In this document: positions 35,045 through 46,399 of the stretch, piece by piece
Layout: the number at the start of each line of letters is the position of its first letter
Position numbering within the stretch: position 1 is the first letter of the stretch
DNA from: Opisthorchis felineus
Taxonomy: Eukaryota; Platyhelminthes; Trematoda; Opisthorchiida; Opisthorchiidae
DNA length: 64,000 nucleotides
Direction: 5' to 3'
NCBI GenBank assembly: GCA_004794785.1
Contig: SJOL01000554.1
Span: forward strand, 581,692-645,691
The notes under the pieces: model-generated
The model's input: only the letters and a program-made list of their open reading frames with translations
Told to the model about the DNA's origin: nothing
The model's database searches: none
Program-made: the position numbers and the translations under genes

Positions 35045-35455
35045 CTCAGCGCAGGGCAGCATGTTTGCCAGTACGAGGACTTGCATAAGAAATTGTCTAG
35101 TAGTGCTTTGAACCGGGTTCTAGAAGGAGCGTGGACAACCGTCGGAGAAAGGCTATTCCGCGCAGCCACTACACGAAATAAGAAAAAAATTTGCCCGAAA
35201 AAAGTGTGCGCTCTGAGCTTAAAAATCTTCTTACCATGTCCCCGCGGTGTGTTCGCTGGCTCAACGGTGAAAAACCTGCTGGACGAACCTTGCTAAGATG
35301 GGACATAAGTAAGTATTGGGTCTCCTCGGAGTCGACGATGATCCAGGGGAAATAGGTCATGCACCGCGAGACGCGTTTACGAGTCCACGGATTTAAGGCC
35401 GGCAACCATTTTCGTAGCGGCTTGCTGGACACGCTCAATGAGGAATTCCAAAGGA
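35045..35455 (-). pseudogene. CR1 RT C-terminal part
   Basis: The frame reads EFLIERVQQAATKMVAGLKS, then LFPLDHRRLRGDPILTYV. After a shift it continues FTVEPANTPRGHGKKIFKLR, FFLFRVVAARNSLSPTVV and SRTRFKALLDNFL. These are the conserved end segments of CR1 RT. It follows motif A at about 35460 directly, so the part with the catalytic FADD has been deleted. Confidence 0.8.
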
Positions 35456-36409
35456 GACCGGCGCTGGCCTTGATCCAGAGTAGGATTTTATATTGAATCC
35501 CGTAAGACGCGAGTTTGTGGAGCAGCGGGACGTGTGAGACTCGATCGAATGTTTTTGAGAAGTTGAAAAATATGGCATCTGATATGAGTCTATCTTCCTT
35601 GGCTTTGGTTCAGCTGTCCGTGAATACGAGCATGTTCGTCACGCAAGAACGGTTTCGAAGAAACCCGTGTTGAACTGAAGATATCAATTTGTTGAAGATA
35701 AGTTGGCCTAGGATGGCTCGCTTCATAATACGTTCCATCACCTTGCACGCACGCTAGTGAGGCTTATAGGCCTGCAGCTGCCAGGCGACAGTCGGTCACC
35801 AGTTTTGTAGATTGGTATGACAATCGCTTTCTTCCAAGCAGACGGAAGGTGGCCTTCGTCAAGCATCTGACGAAACACCAGGTATAAATTATTTGCCAGT
35901 GTAAATGACGTTTCCTTCAGAATCCTTGAATGGACTCCACCGGTCCTCAACGCACAGAACGGGTTGATCTTGCGGAAGAGTTGACGAATGCCCTCTACCA
36001 TGACGGCCAGGTCCGCTAGAAGCCGTTCGAAGTTACGCCTTGACAAGATTGGATGTGATGAGGACGCTGGGGCTAAATATAGGCCTGCTTAGTGTTTTTT
36101 GTAGACCTCAGATACCACTATTGGGTCACTCGTGGGTTGCCCGTTCCTGTCCCTCAAAGGGAACGCGGCTGGCTTGTTTCTGCGGTGATGTCTCATGTAT
36201 TTCAACACCACATTTCTGTTCTTCCGGGCGAAGTCCACAATGGTGGCTTGTTTTCGTATGTTCCATTGGAAGATATCTGATTTACAGCGGTTCCGGATTT
36301 CACGAAATGCCAGCTCATCTTCTGTGTCAACTGTAGTCAACTTTTTGAAAAATAGCTGGGACCTCTCTTCCCGAAGACGCCGAATCCTCTCCGGTACCTT
36401 GCGGCTCAT
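35456..36409 (-). pseudogene. CR1 RT N-terminal part and linker
   Basis: RERIRRLREERSQLFFK (36380-36330) is the linker. It is followed by KINPFCALRTGGVHSRILKE, GHLPSAWKKAIVIPIYKTGD and CRPISLTSVRAR. After a shift comes VMERIMKRAILGQLIFNKLI, SSVQHGFLRNRSC and FFNFSKTFDRVSHVPLLHKL (motif A, near 35500-35560). Motif B and the catalytic FADD are absent, because the sequence passes straight to the C-terminal part near 35455. Confidence 0.85.
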
Positions 36410-36507
36410 CCGACTGCCTGCTGGATTTTTGGGACGAACATCGTGTCAGCATCGTGAACTTTCTGGACAATGGTCCTCTATAAGCCTTCCACTGAAGCTG
36501 GTCCCAG

Positions 36508-37440
36508 TTAAACTTGTTCAAGAAAGATGCGCATTCCTGAAAAGTCTGCACGGCAGAAGTTTCGAATCCACGTTTGAGGTTCGGGATTCCTGGCCCAGTA
36601 GCAGATGAAATCAAAGGTCAGCACACAGTGATCACTATGTCCCAGTGGAGCGTTAATTATCACCTGATCAACGAAGTGTCTTTCGTTGTTGAGGACAAAA
36701 TCCAGGAGGGATGGTAGTTGGCCTGTACGGTATCTGGTGGGTGCAACGACATTTTGAGTCCAGGTGCTCTGTTGGACGACTTTGGTCAACGCCGCTGAAA
36801 AAGGTCCGCTTAATCCGACGCGCTGGAGCTCCATCCAGGGGGCCTTTGGAGCGTTGAAGTTACCTACCAGCGGGAGATGAGTAAAGTGGTAGCTGGAGGA
36901 GCGTTGCTCAAGGGTTTGTATGAGGAATTTGTCATCTTCCGGAGGACTCGAGGGGAAACGGTAGACCACACCGACAAGGAGAGAATCGGACCCGCGCAGT
37001 GGGACTTGAATCCACAGTGCATCACTAAAAGGTGCAGGAGTGGTATCAGAGAGGACAATCGGGATGGGCAGGGCCGCATGTAGATACAAAGCAACCCAAC
37101 CAGCCCCCTCTTGTTTTGAGTCAGCTCGAAAAACGGAGTAGCCGTCTACCGAGATCTCCTCGTCAGAGACATCTGGTGTGAGCCAGGTCTCAGTGAGTGC
37201 GATTATGGACGGCTGTTCAAGGTAAACTGACTTTTTAATATCGCAAAGTTTGTTGAAAAGACTGAGGCAGTTAGTGGACAAGCATTTAAACACTGTCTCT
37301 GCTGCCTCCAAAGAGGAGGAGCCGAGAGGTTTGTAACCAGAGAGGATAGCAGACTTAATATTTGAACGTCGGGTTTGAGTCCAAGGCTTCGAAGGGGCCT
37401 CTGCGGCATATTGGTCTGCTTCCTGTCTTGATGGCTTCAT
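36508..37440 (-). pseudogene. CR1 APE-type endonuclease
   Basis: A 310-codon open frame holding the exonuclease-endonuclease-phosphatase fold that nicks target DNA. The catalytic Glu is kept in IIALTETWL. LVGVVYRF follows. The family's GDFN reads GNFNAP, so one conserved Asp has become Asn. The final HSDH motif is intact (PLGHSDHCVLTFDF). The open frame is long for a decayed element and suggests moderate age. Confidence 0.85.
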
Positions 37441-37450
37441 GGGCTGCGCT

Positions 37451-39073
37451 TCATCTGCAGGGTTTTTTCGCCCTGTGGGAGCCCAATTTGTGCAGACATT
37501 TTATCTTTGAGGGACGAAGTTTTTCCCCCGGACGGCGAAAATTTCGACAGCTGTTGCTTGTAGCTCTTTTACTACCGCCTTTTTGACAACCAGTTTTGCT
37601 GTTGTATAAGTATTTGGGGCAAACTTGCGTCTGTTTGGTTTCTTGGGCACTTTTGCGCGGTTTGATCGGAAAGTTGTCTCTGTGGGGCTCTGAGCGCTGG
37701 GTAGCAGCACCATGTATTAGTTCTTTCGGCGGCGCTCTCATGAGGCTCGTTTTCGCAGAGGAATTCATCTTGAAGCCAGCCAGCAGTTTTCTGATTTGGC
37801 GAATCTTATGTGGCTTGTTTGGCTGCAGTTGAATTTCTTTCATGTTTGCGTAGACTCCCGAGTCGCCCGCGATCATCGTGGCCAACTGGGTGTACGAGGG
37901 ATATTCCGGTTCGTTGTGGTTGGGTTTGTGGCCTTGGCTGTTCTTGTTCTGAGCGACGACTTAGTCCACAATCAAAGTGGTCACTTTCGACGGAGCGGAG
38001 CTGAAGACTGGCAGCTTCACATTCTCAGTGGTTTTGGGGTTCTTAAAGCATTCCCTGATGTCGATGTCAAAGCATGTGGTTGATCTGTCGGTAGGCATCG
38101 CCACTTGTCTCCGACATCCACGTCCGACCCGGTCCAGCCCAGGAGTTGTGACTTGGGTGTGGAGTTCACTGCTGCACCTTCGTTGTCTGTTACGGAAAGA
38201 AGCGCTGATAGCTCTACGTACTTTATGCGCTGCGTCCTCGTGAGACTCGCCTCCTCCAGAGCATCGCTGCCTTGGGTAGTCAAGGGGTCTGCGGTGGTTG
38301 AGTAGAAGCTGCAGTCCGGAGTCGCGGCCGGTTGTGTCGGCGTGCTTTCCGGAGCACAAGGGGCTTCCCTTCTGACGTAGCCAATCTGCGTGAAGCAATT
38401 CGTGGTCGGGCTTCGTGATGAAACTTTCAAGGAGCGATTCTGCTTTCTTCGTCGACGTCATTTTTTCGGAGAACGACCCCCAGATGATCAGCCTGCTCCT
38501 CCTTACGCGCCTGTCCACTAGAGACGCCGTGGCATCAGAGAGCTGGATGACTTTCTTGGCAGCCAGGGGACCCTGGATGGTTAGCGCAAGGTACCCGTTC
38601 AGCGAAGAAAGTTCTTTATCAGTTTCCTTCCATGTCGCTGTGTTCTTTGCGTTTGTATCCTCCAGAGCTTTGAAAAGAAGCTCCAGCTTCGCCTCGAGTG
38701 TCCCGATTAAAGCGGAACGGTCACACTGGCCTATTCAATTTTGCGGTGCAGTTTTGGTTCCGTTTTTGGTGGCCGTCTTCTCAGTTGTGGAAAGCATTGC
38801 CCCCCTAAGGTAAAGGCAACTGGCGCAGACAAACGGGTCAGGAGAGTTGGCCAGGTGGCTTACCTGGTCGTCATGCAAACCCGTGCATTTAAAGTGCCAT
38901 GAAGCCTTGCAGGAGTGGCATTGCATATCACGTCTTACATTCGACGGACACCCATTTCGTCCACATCTGTTGTGGCCCATCGATGGCTGCGGAGAGCAGC
39001 TTGTATTGATTTGGGTCATCATTGAGAATGGGTGCAAAATGGGAACTGAATGCGGAATAACAGAGGTTATCAC
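37451..39073 (-). pseudogene. CR1 ORF1 with PHD finger and nucleic-acid-binding part
   Basis: The start (38735-39073) has a Cys/His array, CGRNGC...CHSCKASWHFKC...CASC, which fits a PHD finger. These occur in CR1 ORF1 proteins. Downstream, across frame breaks, is the stretch VDRRVRRSRLIIWGSFSEKM (38450-38518), like the RNA-binding region of CR1 ORF1. A basic tail is at 37451-37885. The protein would coat the element RNA. At least two frameshifts make it a pseudogene. Confidence 0.7.
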
Positions 39074-39225
39074 GTAGATGTTATGTTAGAGTAAAAAATT
39101 CAATAAATGACACGTGTGAACACTGCGAATAGATTGAACAGTGAAAGAATTCATTCACAAATTCGCACGCGGGAAAAACGAAACCGATTTCAAAAATACC
39201 ACAAACCGTCTTGTGTTAGCACCAA

Positions 39226-39590
39226 TTCACTCTCCCAAGGAAATTTCACACCCGACTCCACTCTAACAGTGAGACCAAGTGAGCCTCATCAGTTTCACTG
39301 CACACCCTGATTCTGAGATTACTGCCACCATATATATGTATTGTTAATTCATCTACTTAATCATCCTTACTTACGCTTTTCGTGACCCCGGCCATAAGCC
39401 CAGGATTCCAAAGCCTCGAGGGCTCAGCGGTGGTTTTAGATTTCATTTCCAACTGACCCGCCGAATCACGGCAATTCTGCTGATTCACCAGATTCGTTGT
39501 TCTGGTCCCTCGTTTTCCTCAATTTTCAGTTTATTTATTACATGTCAGGCAGGATTCCCTTGTTTTGCTTTGTTACCATTGTCTTCCTTG
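39226..39590 (-). repeat. Repeat A, split copy, second part
   Basis: It resumes where the match at 34901 stopped: ctcccaaggaaatttcacac, then agtttcactgcacac, ttacgcttttcgtgacc, and gttttgctttgttaccattg near the end. It is the far side of the CR1 insertion. The match to 17700-18165 fades at about 39590. Confidence 0.7.
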
Positions 39591-39599
39591 TGTTCATAT

Positions 39600-42500
39600 G
39601 TATGAAGCTGACCTGTCAGCTTGCCGATGAAGTTAAAAAACGCTCAGAGACATATAAATGGAAAATGCAATAGGATCTTTAAAGGAGAGGGAAGAGTTGG
39701 ACCCAAGAAGTGCACACACCAGTAGGCCGATAGCCATAAACCTAATTAGGGTGTACCGTGTTATTCAGTCAAAGTCTTCCGGACGTCAAGACAGTCAAAC
39801 AAAATTAGTCCTTTCTGAAACCGGACACCACTTCAGCTTCAGTAACATGCGGGTCAAAGTAAAGGAGGTGGCACCAGTCGGACATGATGTGATAGGGTTG
39901 AAACATGTCTTGTGGAATGTGAAGCATAACTTAAATGGAGAAGATAGGGGATTCCTTTCAAGTTGAGAGAAAATATTCCTGTTTTAATGAATAGCGATTG
40001 AAATGGCAATAACCATAATTTTCGTGCAACGGGAAAAAGATGCTGATGAAAAAAGCATGGAAAATGCCTAGAGGGGAGTTTTGAGTCAGATTCGGCATGG
40101 CGATAAGAGAACGCGGATGCATTCCATCAGGTGTAAGCTATCGGATATTTGGTCCCAGAAGGAGTGAAGCCTTCGAAGTTTTTGGTGATAAAAGCGAGCC
40201 TTGACGCCAAAAAATCATGGCATGTCTCCCGAACTCATTTGAGTTTGAGCGGATTGCTGACACGTTGCTTATAAGGGGAGTGCAAGCCCAGTCGAGTTTG
40301 AGATAAAGGACAGCGATCGCCCTTTTCTCCTTCAATGGGAATGCATACTATGAAAGGGACCTGTTCATGCTCGAGGCTGGAGAGGAAAGCTGGACTCCAA
40401 TTGGTCACCGCCGACTATTTTTCTTCAGATGCCGAGTGTCGCTTCCTGGATATAAGAACATCACGCTCATGCCAGCAGCCCAGTGCTGTGCGCCTTATCC
40501 AGGCCTCCGCTTTTCGGTTTTAGGGGCGCTTATCTGAGCCGTGGTCTGGACCATCCACAGCGATATAGGGCTATGAAACAGTAAGGGAAAACGGGCAACA
40601 GGCAGGTTTTGCGATTGAGGTGCTAATTTTACTTTCTGGCTGTGGCCAGGCAAGGAGGCTTGGATGCACCTCAGTGCATTACAGTTATTTTGGTACAAAG
40701 ATAGTCTGGGTCAACCGGGCTCGTCAGCACATCCCAAAGTAGCACAGGGGAACTTAATCTTGCGGATTGATGCGCATGACCGGCTCACCAGAGAAAATCA
40801 GATCCAGAAGTAAAGATCACTTGCCGGTTTGCACCAGCATTATCTCCCTCTATCGGAAAAGCAGAACTGAAACAAAAACTGGGTTTAGGAAGCAGCGTTT
40901 GATGTATGGGGATTTAAGGCTTACAAAATATTAACAGTTGAGAGTTGTTCCACGTCATAAGGTGAGACAGAAGATTGAGGAGATGTGCAATGGCGAGAAG
41001 AGTAGGGGGTAGTATTTGTGCATTTGTTGAACGGATTCACGCGGAAGATGGCGCACGGCCTGGATGTGCCCCCGCAGTGCAAGTGATTTGGGGATAAAAC
41101 CCTAAGAAAGCAGATGTAAAAAGGCATGTGAGAGTAGGGCACTGGGAATGCTTGAATAAAGGCGCCGTGTTGTCGGATGCTTGGATAGTAAGGGGTGGAT
41201 ATAAAACCGCGATCCTGTAGGTAGAAAAAAGTGACAATGAAACGCCAAAGTGAGGGGGATTTGCTGGACGTTAGGCTTTTTGCTTGGATTTGCTGTGGGA
41301 CCTCTTGTTGGATGAAGGTAAATGCGGGTTTGCATTATGAACGGCAGTAATTTTAACGGTGAACACAGCGTTTGCGTTTTGTTGCTGTTACTGTTGAACC
41401 AGACTTTGTGCCCGAATGGGGCAAAGGGTCCATTTTAGCGTAAACATTTATGCAGCCTTGGTTGAATAAACGAGCTCCAGTCCCTCTTAACACAGGCACG
41501 GTCAACAGCAGGCCTTTGTTGTTTTAAACGTTATGTCGGTCCTAGCTTTTTAAGAACAAACAATTTGGTGCGCTAAAGAAAGCCTTTTAGTAATATTTAA
41601 GGGAAAATACGTGAAGCTGTTTCGGCCCAGCTACAGAATGATGTCCTAAGGCCAAAATTGCTGGGGGCTCTACATGCGCAGCTACAATTTACATCAAGCT
41701 TACTTATTGATAAATATGGGTATGGGGCAGTGGACTCACTTTCTCCTTGTTGGAAATAGTTCGCCCAGTGATTTACACAATGATCATCGGTATATCTGAA
41801 TATTTCTCCCTAAGAAAGCATTTCCGGTCCTGTTAATTGTACTGATTAGCACAGCTCTCATGCATTCCGCACTGGCCTCTTTCATCTCTGGATCCGATAC
41901 GTTTCTCTGCTCACACACAGGCTAAGTTTGAGCCCTGAACCATTCGATTGCTGGTGGTATTGCATTAGAACCTAGAAAGGAGGCATCAAAGAGTGGTTGA
42001 CTGTAATCATTTCGCTATCCAGTGGGGCCTGCCTGCAAGCTCGTGAAACCTCGAGTAATGATTCTGGTGACATGTACAGTAGTGGCTATCATATCTTGCG
42101 TTGAACGTACTCCACGTTAAACCGCTTGTTCCTAACCAGATGAAACGAAGCCGGTTTTTTTGGGTTAGCCCGGACGTTTCGTTGGAAATCTGCGAGAAAC
42201 AAGGTGGGGTATGAATCATTTCGTTTACTCCAGAGGAATGAGAGCTCAAGGACAAGCTCACGCATATGTTGCCCACTTTACCGCGTCCAACTTGACTCCA
42301 AGGCTGCTTGCTCGCAGATGGTATGACAGTGTCTGGTGCACCTCGGCCCAGCACCGCTGAGCAACGTTTGAAAGTGAGTACAAAGGTTGAACATACAACC
42401 AAGGTGTATCTTTGATGAAATGAAGCACCTATCCCTGCTTTGAAGTTTTTCACCATGACAGTAACTTGCCTCTCCGTGGTGGGCAAGAGGAAAGTCGGTT

Positions 42501-43425
42501 CTCCATACAATAAAATTTTTAGTAAACTGGAGGTGGAGCTTTTTAGGGAAGTGGTTTCGGTCATACTTAGAGACTGTGTGTCAACTAAAATGCAGTAAAT
42601 ATCGCGTGCTGACCTTTGGCTTTTTATACCACTGGGTTAGAAAATACAAACATCAGACATTCATTCACGCCGTCTGCAACGCAAACCTTGTATGAGTGCT
42701 AACGCCAATTTTCCTTACCCAGAATAGCTGTACAGCAAATTCACAAGGCGGTATACCTCAGGAAACCAAACTGCATTCCAACTAACAAAAAGCGGCCTCA
42801 CTTAAGATCCAGACCACGTGCAACCCCCTCCTAAGGCACTGAATCGTTTTAGGTCAGAGACTTGCCAACGAAATTGAGGAAACCAGGCCACGATTTTGGG
42901 CATCATCCGGAAAAAATGTACTACCGAAGTGCGCGCGACACTATCGATGGTAAAATCAAACGATGCCCCCCTCATTCGGGAAAACACGTGGATGACACGA
43001 TAACAGAGGCCGGGGCATATATTGGGAGCTGCGGAGGTTTGCGTTTGCCCATCTTCTTCTTCAAATTTAAAGTTTGCAAGAACTTCCAACCAACTTTTTG
43101 TTTACGAAGTATATTTTGCGAACGTTCGCACAGGACAAGTCTGTTTCGCAAGTTGAAGCCAGATGGAAAGCATTTGAGATTCCTACGGTAAATATCTCTC
43201 GGCCTGCTAAAATATTTCTGGCCGATGTTTCGCCAATCTTCCTAAGATGAACACAATCCATTTGTTTAAAGGATGTAAGTTACACATCATTCTACAAAAC
43301 TTGTGACTGCGTGTACCCGGCAGATACAAGCCTGTTAGATTCGGTGCTTTACCACCACTCAAGGTGACGGAAGGCATGCCGATGTACACCGCTCATAAAA
43401 CCTGAAATTGCTGGCCAAACGATGT
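39600..43425. other. Unassigned non-coding stretch
   Basis: No gene or transposon protein is recognised. A 185-codon minus-strand open frame lies at 42007-42564. It has no motif I know, and its base composition is no different from its surroundings, so I treat it as chance. Weak likeness to repeat A words at 40080-40330 is too poor to call. Confidence 0.35.
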
Positions 43426-43430
43426 TCCTC

Positions 43431-43537
43431 AAAAAATAAAAATAAATAAATAAATAAATAAAATAAATAAATAAATAAATAAATAAATATGAATAAAATA
43501 ATAGAATAAATAAAATAAAATAAAATAAAATAAAAAA
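43431..43537. repeat. AAAT / AAAAT microsatellite
   Basis: About 107 bases of aaat units changing to aaaat units at the right end. It is asymmetric (A-rich on the plus strand), as seen in poly-A-derived tails of retroposed sequences. Confidence 0.95.
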
Positions 43538-43539
43538 TC

Positions 43540-44750
43540 CATAGAAAGCTCGAAACAGCCCGAAATTGAGGCACACATATTGGAAGTCATATTTGTGACT
43601 TTTTAGTATAATTTACTCAAGCTAAAGGCCTTGGTGCTCCACCACATTCAGGACTGTAGGATCAAGGGATCAATGTCTCCTTTGACTAAGCGTCTCTTTT
43701 CAATGATACATTCGAAGCGAATTTTAAAAAAAACTCGCCTCTTCAGCATCCCATCGGTGTTATTCATGACCCCATCCTAGAAAGACCCGTCTTATGATCG
43801 CCATCTGGGAAATTCTGGACGACTCTCACGTATGTATCCACATTTTCCGCCAAAATTAGGATCAATACTAGACTTTAATGCGGTAGAGCAGCAAAATTGA
43901 CCGCCGGACCACCTTAAGGGCGTATGATCAATCCGTCCTTGTTGTATAAAACTAGCTGCCATTGTCGGGGGTTGAAATTCTTTGAAGGAGGCCAACGACA
44001 AGGGAAACATGGGGTGCCCTTTTGGTTAGAACTAAGTAACGGGCATGAATATACCTTCGGGCAAAATAGGAGAGCTTGCCTCCGATTCTGAATTGACACC
44101 GAGATGCAGAAGGAACGGCGTGAGGAACATGCAGCTTGAAATTGTAGATTGCCGCAATGACCTAGGAGGCTGGCAAAAAAGTCCTTTATTTAGGACGCTT
44201 GAGGGACACTGACCCGTTTGAGAGTGTCCAGCGAGCCGCTATGAAGAGTAGTGTCCGCCTTAAGTCTGCTGCCCATGAAGCCCATCCGAAACTCCATGAT
44301 CCCTTCCTCCTAGGCTACAATCGCTTCCAGGGGAGCCTGGAACTTACTCACGCCCCATTTGCTCCTATCACCACATTGTGGTGGCATAATATCAAGCACT
44401 TCGGGGTTAACAGACAACATCACTCTATTTCGGACGGTGTGGAATAACATTCCCTCTACATTAGTCCACATCACATCTAAAACTCCGCTCAAATCACGAG
44501 ATTCTTTTGAGCACTCGCGCTGTGAAGCTTCTTGTACAAGACGCAAACCCTGATAAGCGGCACCCTTTTCACTTGTGTCTCTCAGACGAACTGAAACTAA
44601 TAAAAAAGCGGACCAAAGATGCTTGTGAAAAAGCCTTGATCCTGTGCATCGATCCGTGGACGCTGAATTCTAAACTGACCTTATACTGGCCTACAGAACG
44701 CGCGGCAGTCCGAGTGGATTTCCTTTTTCGCGTCGGTGCGCGCAATTGAA
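43540..44750 (+). other. Region upstream of SLC27 exon 1
   Basis: No repeat or gene is recognised. It should contain the promoter and 5' untranslated region of the SLC27 gene. I can point to no specific promoter element. Confidence 0.35.
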
Positions 44751-44754
44751 GGAG

Positions 44755-44930
44755 ATGACTTCAAAAGAGCTTCAGCCTTGGCACACCTTTGTTTTCCTAT
44801 TCTTAGTACAATGGATTTTATTTGGCGACTGTCTGCTTGTTGCTTTATTCAAGTCGTATGTTCTGTATCTGTTTGTTGGCGGGTGGAAATTCCAAAGATT
44901 GTTCTTTCTCACCATTCGGCGTGACTTAAA
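44755..44930 (+). CDS. SLC27A: SLC27-family fatty acid transport protein, exon 1
   Basis: The gene encodes a membrane-bound very-long-chain acyl-CoA synthetase/fatty acid transporter, which traps imported fatty acids as CoA esters. Exon 1 codes residues 1-58 plus two bases. A hydrophobic N-terminal segment is present (TFVFLFLVQWILFGDCLLVA, then LFKSYVLYLF), followed by the family signature GGWKFQRLFFLTIRRDLK, close to the GGWRF...TIRRD of animal FATP4-type proteins. The donor is AAA|GTGAGT at 44930/44931, phase 2. The acceptor at 56906 restores the frame. The ATG at 44755 is the first in frame after a stop at 44671. Parasitic flatworms depend on host lipids, so this gene is likely important to them (inference). 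Confidence 0.8.
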
Positions 44931-45600
44931 GTGAGTGGTTATATTGGTGCATGCTTTTGGTCTAAGTTTTTCACCATTTTGGTGCCAGAGTAATCGATCA
45001 TCCCAAGGTTTAATTTGAGTGTATTTTTGAGATTTTGTACATGCAGAGGAATCTAGTGCGTGGTCCGCCATACGATCGACTGAAGGCCTTCCCCGCAAAT
45101 CACAACAAAGATTGCGTAGGATAACACGATAGGTATGCTTTTGGAGCAGAACTAGCTTCGGTATTACGCCGCTGCTCATCTTTCATATGTTATCGGAGAA
45201 GTCTAAGACATGTCTTATATATCAGATAGGAGCGTTATATCTGGCTACTACTGTAAGCACATTGAAGAACTGGAAAACTAATTCACCGTTCATACCAAAG
45301 CACCTTTGTAAAGTCACCAACGACATTTCACCCGACCCCCGGTGTTTACCAGGCTTTGGTGGTGGGATAGTTACAGCAGTCAGTCTGAAACACAAGTTGC
45401 GTCGTAGTGGGTGACTTTGCTCGCCGAAGATAGGCCGGATGAAGCCGCTGGAGTACCAAAGCCTCAAAAGTGTTCCGCGGCGTCCCTCCTAGTGGTGGAA
45501 GAGTGTTGATATCTTCAGCTGTTCTATGTACCTACTCAGTGCCTATCCGATCGGTGGGAAAGCAGCCTTTGCGTGATATTCTGCACTACCTGGATTATTA

Positions 45601-46388
45601 TTAATCTCCGGTACTCAGTGACCATCTAAACCTGGTGGCGCGCTTGAGGCTATTTGGAGCCTTAGAGTGCTGAAGACTGACAATAAATGTACGGAGGACC
45701 AACGTGCTTTCGATAATGACTGCGGCGACACAGATACCATGGGAGATGCCATAAGAGGTGGATGCCAGTAGTACCCAGGACAATATCCAGACGAAGCCAC
45801 CGGAGTTTTGAATGAAGAGAGGGCTTGGGTGAGCATAAACATACAGTGACAGAACGACTAGCCAAAATCTTGTCAACATGTCAGGTACAGTTTGCACAAC
45901 ACTTATCAGGCGGGAGGTAGAGGGGGTGGTTATGACAGGTACGACGAGATTCGTGATGAGTGAAAAGCGCTGAAAACATCTTAGCGTTGTACACAAATTC
46001 ACATCAGTACAGAATGCTGTGAACCAGAACCGCCGGGTTTTCCCCCACATCAATCGAAGACTTGGCGTAGCAGGAATGAAGCAAGTTAGATGGTGGAAGT
46101 TGATTTGAAGCAAACGTCTTTACTCATTCACATCTGCTTTACAGTATGCCATGCTTTAAGTTCGGCGAAACAGCCGGTCAATAGTGACAAATGGCCAACA
46201 AAGTGCTTGATATAAGACCAAAATAACCCAGACTGTGCTGCACTTAAGCAAAGATAAACTATCAGGTAGCTGACAGGTCCCACGCGTTGTTTATTTGCCA
46301 CCACTCGGGCGTCACTGACTGGAATCGAGAAATAGAAGACGGAACGGGAGCATACCATCATTAAGTCTTTCTGTGAAAGTGGAGACAA
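45601..46388 (-). other. Hydrophobic minus-strand open frames inside the intron
   Basis: Two consecutive frames lie here: 46128-46388 (86 codons) and 45601-46113 (170 codons). The second has several long hydrophobic runs, such as RFWLVVLSLYVYA, FVWILSWVLLAST and GICVAAVIIESTLVL, which could be membrane helices. I recognise no family. AT-rich non-coding DNA can give such runs by chance. A nested antisense gene is possible but weakly supported. Confidence 0.2.
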
Positions 46389-46399
46389 ACAGAAGATAG

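Larger units (their letters stand above)
34902..39225 (-). mobile_element. CR1-like LINE, near full length, nested in repeat A
   Basis: A ~4.3-kb element on the minus strand. A 5' region at about 39080-39225 is followed by a PHD-type ORF1 (37450-39073), an APE endonuclease (36508-37440), an RT (35456-36409) and an RT C-terminus (35045-35455). The 3' end at 34903-34918 has an 8-bp tandem repeat (ggattcac twice). Short 8-bp tandem repeats at the 3' end are a mark of CR1 elements. Repeat A homology stops and restarts exactly at the two borders, which defines the insertion. All coding regions are broken. Confidence 0.85.

Noticed and set aside
39280..39305. CTGATGAG on the minus strand in repeat A as a hammerhead
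   Set aside because: No GAAA box follows, and the other repeat A copies have a different word there.
42007..42564. 185-codon minus-strand open frame
   Set aside because: No recognisable domain, no exon signals tied to it and ordinary composition; probably chance. A transcript would change this.
43349..43576. Hydrophobic minus-strand frames rich in F, Y, L and I
   Set aside because: Produced by the AAAT microsatellite read on the reverse strand.
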